Below the pieces are notes generated by a model. The model made no database searches and had not been told where the DNA came from. It worked only from the letters and a program-made list of their open reading frames with translations. A stretch of DNA of 64,000 nt, from contig NZ_CAJYCN010000003.1 in NCBI RefSeq assembly GCF_913566895.1, forward strand, positions 62,001 to 126,000, written 5' to 3'. Numbering within the stretch: the first letter of the stretch is position 1; each line of letters begins with the position of its first letter. Shown here in pieces: positions 59,755 to 64,000 of the stretch. A program made the position numbers and the translations under genes. The stretch is from Listeria ilorinensis (GTDB taxonomy: Bacteria > Bacillota > Bacilli > Lactobacillales > Listeriaceae).

Positions 59755-62544
59755 CTAATCACGATCTTCCGCAAAAAATTGACTCACGAAGGAAAGCAGC
59801 TCGTCGCGCCCTCCTTTTTTGATTTCAACTGGCGGCAGCGACTGCAAAAAGGTTTTCCCGAATCGCGTCGTGTCGACCCGATTGTCGAAAATAAACACCA
59901 CACCGCGGTCATCTTCACGCCGGATCAGTCGACCAAAGCCCTGCTTAAAGCGCAGCACTGCCTCTGGAAGCGATAAGTTTTGAAAAGCATTCTCACCATT
60001 TGCTTTTTTGAGCGCAATCTGTGCCTTGGTAAACGGATCGTCCGGCGGCGCAAACGGTAGTCTGACGATCACTAAACAGCTCAGGTCTTCTCCCGGAATA
60101 TCAATCCCTTCCCAAAAACTTGAAAGCCCCAGCAAGATCGCCTTGTCAAAGAGTTGGAATTGCTTGGTCAGGCGGGCCGAGCTGCCACTTGAAAGTCCTT
60201 GCGCCAACACCACATAATCATCCAGTTCCGGTACATCTTTCATCCGCACAGCTGTTTGCCGCAGCATATCTGCCGCCGTAAACAGTACCAACATCCGTCC
60301 ATCCGTCCGCAAAGCAATCTCTTTCAAATAGTCGGCTAGAACACGCGTGTACACCTCAAGTGGCGTTCCTTTGATCGGTGGCAGATCATCTGGTAAAAAG
60401 ACGCGACTATTCGTCTTATAGTCAAAAGGAGAGGGGATGCGTGCTTCGATCAGGTCAGCATGTGCAAGTCCAAGTGACTGCTTGGTATAGTGAAAAGAAT
60501 CCGCCACTGAGAGCGTCGCCGAAGTCATAATCACACTTTCCTTCTTGCCGAAAAATTCGTCCTCTAACAGCTCTTCTACTTGAAGTAAAATGCCTTTCAG
60601 CGCCACGCTGGAAAGCGAGCAGTTTTTATCCGCCTCGATAATGATCGTTTCAACCGGCAGTTTCTGATGCACCAGCTGATCCAAGCCGTTTGTCAGCTCC
60701 TCAAAGTCCAGTAGAAAAGCAAACACCTCTTCTATAAAGGCCGTTTCCCCTTCTTTGAGCGTTTCCTGCTCCTTTTTGCTTTTTTCAAGCAGCGCACGCA
60801 AATGAAGACAAACTTCACGCAAGAGCGACAGCAGATTTTCTGCCAAATAATAAAGCTCTTCGCCCCATTCGTCACTTTGACTGCTCATGACAAGCGTCAT
60901 TTCCGTACGTCCTTTCCGACTGGATAAAAGCTGCTTTTGTAAAGCGGCAAAAAAGGCCTCGACCGCTTCTGGTAATTTGAGCGCCGCGATATCTAAATCA
61001 AACAAATGCGCATCCGATGGAAAAACAAGATCGAGCCGGCTTAAAAGCGAATAACGTTCCAGTGTGCCAAGCTGATTCAAAAAGTATTTCAGCTTGCGAT
61101 AGGATAAACGAAAACTGCCCTGACTTCTAGCACTTTCGGCAAAATGATGCGCTTCATCGATTACTGCATAGGCATATTCTGGCAAAAGCTTTCGCGTGTC
61201 AAAGTGGTCTTTCAAAAGTAAAGCATGATTGACGATCACAAGGTCCGCCTGTTTCGCCTGCTCTAAATTAAATTTATAAAAATCATAAGCAAGCCACGGG
61301 TCACGTTTTTCCGATAAGTACCAGCCAGTGTGTTTCATCCGGTTCCAAAACAGCCGTCCGCCACTCGACAAATTGACTTCATCAATGTCGCCGGTCTCTG
61401 TTTCAGTCAACCAGACGAGGAGTTTTAATTTTGTTACGACGACATCATAGGTTGGATCTCGTTCTTCCAGCACCTTCTCAAATTTAAACAAATTGAGATA
61501 GTGGTCTCGTCCTTTCAAAAGCGTGGTCGAAACTGGCAGCCCTGAAAGCCGCTTCGCTAAACGGACATCCTTATGATAAAGCTGACTTTGCAGCAAATTT
61601 GTATATGTACTGATAATGACAGGCAATTGTTTTTCCTTAGCAAAATAGAGCGAAGGTAAAAAATAGCCGAGTGATTTTCCGATCCCGGTGCCGGCTTCGA
61701 TTAGGGCATGCCGTTTTTCCTGCATGGCCTGATAGACTAGATCCATCATCTCAAATTGACCTGACCGTGCAAAAAGAGGTGCTCCAGCCCGTTTAAAAAG
61801 AGCCTCTTTTTCAGCAACCTCAACAGGGAAGACACCCGGATCTATTTTTTCAGAAGGACGAACTTGCTTTTTCCGAATCACAAGTCCCCGGTACAACAAG
61901 AGTTCCTCTGAAAGGGGCTGATTTTTACGTTCTCGAGCCATTTCGACTTCAAACAGCAGCTCTGGTAAATGATTCTTAAGCGGCTGAGCAATATTTGACA
62001 TCTTGCGTAAGACCTCAAGCGGCAGACCGTTCAGTTTTTCCAAACAAAGCAGCAGCAGCTCAGCCGTTACATAGGCGTCACTATCCGCCTGATGCGGCCG
62101 ATCATGCCCAAATCCGAATTCGTCCCCCAAGTCCTGCAATTTGTAACTGTCGATTCCCGGATAAAGAATCCGCGAGAGCTCTACCGTATCTAGTTTTTGA
62201 ATACGAGGCACCTTCTCGCCTGCCATTTTCAATTCTTTTTCCAAAAATGTCCAGTCAAATGCTACATTATGTGCCACAAAAACCGTATCCTCCAGAAGTG
62301 ACAAAATAATGGGCGCCACATCTTCAAAATGCGGCGCCTCTTTGACATCTTGATCGGAAATCCCTGTGAGTTCTTGGATAAAAGGCGGGATTTTTTTTAG
62401 TGGATTAACAAAAGTAGAATAGGTGTGCGTAATCTGGCCATTTTCAATCAATACTCCAGCAAATTGAATGATCCTGTCTTTTCGGCCGGCCTGATTACCA
62501 GTTGTTTCCAGATCCACCACTAGATATCTTTTCACTTTTTTCAT
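59755..62544 (-). CDS. dinG: DinG family helicase with N-terminal 3'-5' exonuclease domain
   Basis: This 929-residue protein fuses an exonuclease of the DnaQ type (DLETTG at residues 11-16; acidic residues later in HNVAFDWTFLE and HQADSDAYVT) to an XPD-like superfamily 2 helicase (Walker A IEAGTGIGKSLGYFLPS, DEAH box AVIDEAHHFAES, and helicase motifs SSFWEGIDIPG and GFGRLIRREDDRG near the end). This is the long Firmicute DinG, in which the exonuclease is active and the four-cysteine iron-sulfur cluster of E. coli DinG is absent. GAGGTGGG precedes the ATG. Confidence 0.95.
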   Translation of the reverse strand: MKKVKRYLVVDLETTGNQAGRKDRIIQFAGVLIENGQITHTYSTFVNPLKKIPPFIQELTGISDQDVKEAPHFEDVAPIILSLLEDTVFVAHNVAFDWTFLEKELKMAGEKVPRIQKLDTVELSRILYPGIDSYKLQDLGDEFGFGHDRPHQADSDAYVTAELLLLCLEKLNGLPLEVLRKMSNIAQPLKNHLPELLFEVEMARERKNQPLSEELLLYRGLVIRKKQVRPSEKIDPGVFPVEVAEKEALFKRAGAPLFARSGQFEMMDLVYQAMQEKRHALIEAGTGIGKSLGYFLPSLYFAKEKQLPVIISTYTNLLQSQLYHKDVRLAKRLSGLPVSTTLLKGRDHYLNLFKFEKVLEERDPTYDVVVTKLKLLVWLTETETGDIDEVNLSSGGRLFWNRMKHTGWYLSEKRDPWLAYDFYKFNLEQAKQADLVIVNHALLLKDHFDTRKLLPEYAYAVIDEAHHFAESARSQGSFRLSYRKLKYFLNQLGTLERYSLLSRLDLVFPSDAHLFDLDIAALKLPEAVEAFFAALQKQLLSSRKGRTEMTLVMSSQSDEWGEELYYLAENLLSLLREVCLHLRALLEKSKKEQETLKEGETAFIEEVFAFLLDFEELTNGLDQLVHQKLPVETIIIEADKNCSLSSVALKGILLQVEELLEDEFFGKKESVIMTSATLSVADSFHYTKQSLGLAHADLIEARIPSPFDYKTNSRVFLPDDLPPIKGTPLEVYTRVLADYLKEIALRTDGRMLVLFTAADMLRQTAVRMKDVPELDDYVVLAQGLSSGSSARLTKQFQLFDKAILLGLSSFWEGIDIPGEDLSCLVIVRLPFAPPDDPFTKAQIALKKANGENAFQNLSLPEAVLRFKQGFGRLIRREDDRGVVFIFDNRVDTTRFGKTFLQSLPPVEIKKGGRDELLSFVSQFFAEDRD

Positions 62545-62575
62545 CCGTTTCCCACCTCACGTCCCGCATTAGCCT

Positions 62576-62956
62576 TTAAAGGGTTGTATGCGGCTTTTCC
62601 GTCAATCTCTGTTCAATTTGATTTTTTTCATCTAGCACGACGACTTTTGGCCGGTGCTTGCGTGCTTCTTCTGCCGTAAAAATACCATAACTCATAATAA
62701 TCACCACATCCCCAACTTGTACCTGTCTTGCTGCTGCCCCGTTTAAGCAGATCACACCGCTCCCCCGCGCGCCAGCAATGATATAAGTTTCAAAACGTGC
62801 GCCATTATTATTATCGACAATCTGCACTTTCTCATTTTCAAGCATATCGACTTCTTCCAAAATCGCAGCATCGATCGTAATGCTTCCCACATACTGCAGA
62901 TTGGCTTCTGTCACCGTAGCGCGATGAATTTTACCATTCATCATAATTCGATTCAT
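62576..62956 (-). CDS. panD: Aspartate 1-decarboxylase
   Basis: PanD makes beta-alanine from aspartate and is a pyruvoyl enzyme cleaved autocatalytically before Ser25, visible in [10 protein letters not shown]. The 126-residue protein has the conserved [12 protein letters not shown] start and [16 protein letters not shown]. It overlaps the end of panC by four bases. Together with panC and panB it completes pantothenate synthesis. AAAGGAGG precedes the ATG. Confidence 0.97.
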   Translation of the reverse strand: MNRIMMNGKIHRATVTEANLQYVGSITIDAAILEEVDMLENEKVQIVDNNNGARFETYIIAGARGSGVICLNGAAARQVQVGDVVIIMSYGIFTAEEARKHRPKVVVLDEKNQIEQRLTEKPHTTL

Positions 62957-63801
62957 TTCCCCGCCTCCTTTGCTGTAAAAATCTCGTTGTCTATCAGGCG
63001 AGCCTTACTGTACTTAACTGCGATGGCTAAAATTAATTCTGCACTTTTGTCCAGGTTTTCATCAAAGTCAGGAAAACTGAGCAATGCCAAATAATCGATC
63101 GATCGAGCCGTTTCGCCCAGCACTTCCCGTACTGCCTGATAGGCCTTTTCAGTATCTAACGTTTTCTGATAAGCCAATCTCCCTGCAAGCAGTGCCTGAT
63201 GCAGTTTGGGCGCGTCCTGTCGCTCCGTTTCGGTCAGATAGACATTCCGGCTACTTCTTGCCAACCCATCTTCTTCTCGAACAGTCGGCACTGTGCGAAT
63301 CTCTACTGGGAAGAAATAATCCGCCACAAAGTTTTTCACAACGGCGACCTGCTGGGCATCTTTTTGCCCAAAATATGCCCGCTTCGGCTGCACAAGCTGA
63401 AACAGTTTCGCTAAAACTGTAACGACTCCATCAAAATGTCCCGGCCGCTTCGCTCCATCCAGCACATCTGTACGCTTTGTCACCGTGAATGTCACAGAAA
63501 GCGGCGCTGGATACATTTCTGAGGTACTCGGTATAAACAAAAAATCTGCTCCTGCTGCCTCAGCAAGTTCCGCATCCCGCTTCTCATCACGCGGATAACT
63601 TTCAAAATCCTCATCTGGTCCAAATTGTGTTGGATTTACAAACACACTCACAACGACTCGGCTATTTTCCCGCCGCGCCTCACGAATCAGCGTCAAGTGC
63701 CCTTCATGGAGAAAACCCATTGTGGGAACAAAACCGATTTCCGCCTCTTTTTCCGCAGCCAGACAATTGGTAAGTTCTTCAACCGTGCGAAGGATTTTCA
63801 C
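62953..63801 (-). CDS. panC: Pantothenate synthetase
   Basis: PanC joins pantoate and beta-alanine with ATP. The 282-residue protein has the nucleotide motif [35 protein letters not shown], and the KMSKS-type region RSSRNVYLT. The start is a GTG at 63799-63801 that overlaps the panB stop, with GGAGG 9 bases upstream. It is the middle gene of panB-panC-panD. Confidence 0.97.
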   Translation of the reverse strand: MKILRTVEELTNCLAAEKEAEIGFVPTMGFLHEGHLTLIREARRENSRVVVSVFVNPTQFGPDEDFESYPRDEKRDAELAEAAGADFLFIPSTSEMYPAPLSVTFTVTKRTDVLDGAKRPGHFDGVVTVLAKLFQLVQPKRAYFGQKDAQQVAVVKNFVADYFFPVEIRTVPTVREEDGLARSSRNVYLTETERQDAPKLHQALLAGRLAYQKTLDTEKAYQAVREVLGETARSIDYLALLSFPDFDENLDKSAELILAIAVKYSKARLIDNEIFTAKEAGK

Positions 63802-64000
63802 TTCTTTGCACCTCCATAAAGCGCATCTAACTGCTCTTCTTTCATGGTAAAAGAATGGGCATCTGTCGGGAACTCGCCTGCCTTCACTTCTTTCACATAT
63901 TGTTCCAGCGCTTTTTCAATCACTGGATCGATATCTGCATAGGCTTTCACGAATTTAGCTCGGCGCGAAATCCCATACCCAATGATATCGTGATAAACCA
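63798..64000 (-). CDS. panB: 3-methyl-2-oxobutanoate hydroxymethyltransferase, C-terminal part
   Basis: This is the last 66 codons of PanB, which makes ketopantoate from 2-oxoisovalerate with methylene-THF. The visible part is [20 protein letters not shown] through [13 protein letters not shown], matching the family's C-terminus (B. subtilis form is very close). The gene runs off the window. Its TGA overlaps the panC GTG, so translation is coupled. Its active site lies outside the window. Confidence 0.92.
   Translation of the reverse strand, partial: VYHDIIGYGISRRAKFVKAYADIDPVIEKALEQYVKEVKAGEFPTDAHSFTMKEEQLDALYGGAKK

Overview
The window looks like a chromosomal segment of a low-GC Gram-positive bacterium of the genus Listeria, or a very close relative. 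The evidence is gene order: pyrC-pyrB-pyrP-pyrR, rluD-lspA, a copper operon, a deoD-msrB-msrA-ypmS-ypmR-degV run, ccpN-yqfL-ppdK, dfrA-thyA, fhs, mntR, csp, pbuX-xpt, rnpB, gpsB-ypsA-yppE | recU-pbp1A, and ypoC-nth-dnaD-asnS-aspB-ypmB-dinG-panD-panC-panB. From memory this follows the stretch around lmo1836-lmo1902 of L. monocytogenes. Base composition looks higher in GC than L. monocytogenes, so another Listeria species (for example one like L. grayi) is likely. I cannot fix the species from sequence alone. Most genes lie on the minus strand.

Region by region. Positions 1-3330 hold the pyrimidine operon with two textbook PyrR attenuators. Positions 3640-5390 hold a small basic protein and then an AT-rich accessory patch: an Rgg/MutR-type regulator divergent from a 14-codon peptide ORF with a strong ribosome binding site, and a palindrome between them. 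Positions 5390-9700 hold rluD-lspA, a purine permease and a MATE exporter. Positions 9700-10060 hold the remnant of an LPXTG-type surface protein. Positions 10180-14700 hold ctpA and the CsoR-controlled copper operon. Positions 14800-21800 hold cell-wall, nucleoside and methionine sulfoxide repair genes. Positions 21820-22810 hold two small genes that resemble immunity proteins, one of them frameshifted. Positions 22890-28700 hold the CcpN/PDRP/PPDK gluconeogenic control operon and a cystine transporter. Positions 28700-39580 hold housekeeping genes, with a structured leader before fhs. Positions 39850-46210 hold cold-shock, RNase H, exonuclease, a zinc-independent S14 paralogue with a Zur box, and a guanine riboswitch operon. 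Positions 46210-64000 hold M32 peptidase, an rRNA methylase, RNase P RNA, wall and division genes, DNA repair, AsnRS, DinG and pantothenate synthesis.

The genes form familiar modules: pyrimidine synthesis sensed by PyrR, purine salvage sensed by a riboswitch, copper homeostasis sensed by CsoR, PEP synthesis (PPDK) switched by its kinase/phosphorylase and probably autoregulated by CcpN, and folate/one-carbon metabolism (fhs, thyA, dfrA, panB). The best candidate for something undescribed is the Rgg-like regulator with its leaderless-looking 14-residue peptide. Second are the structured fhs leader and the decayed accessory genes.
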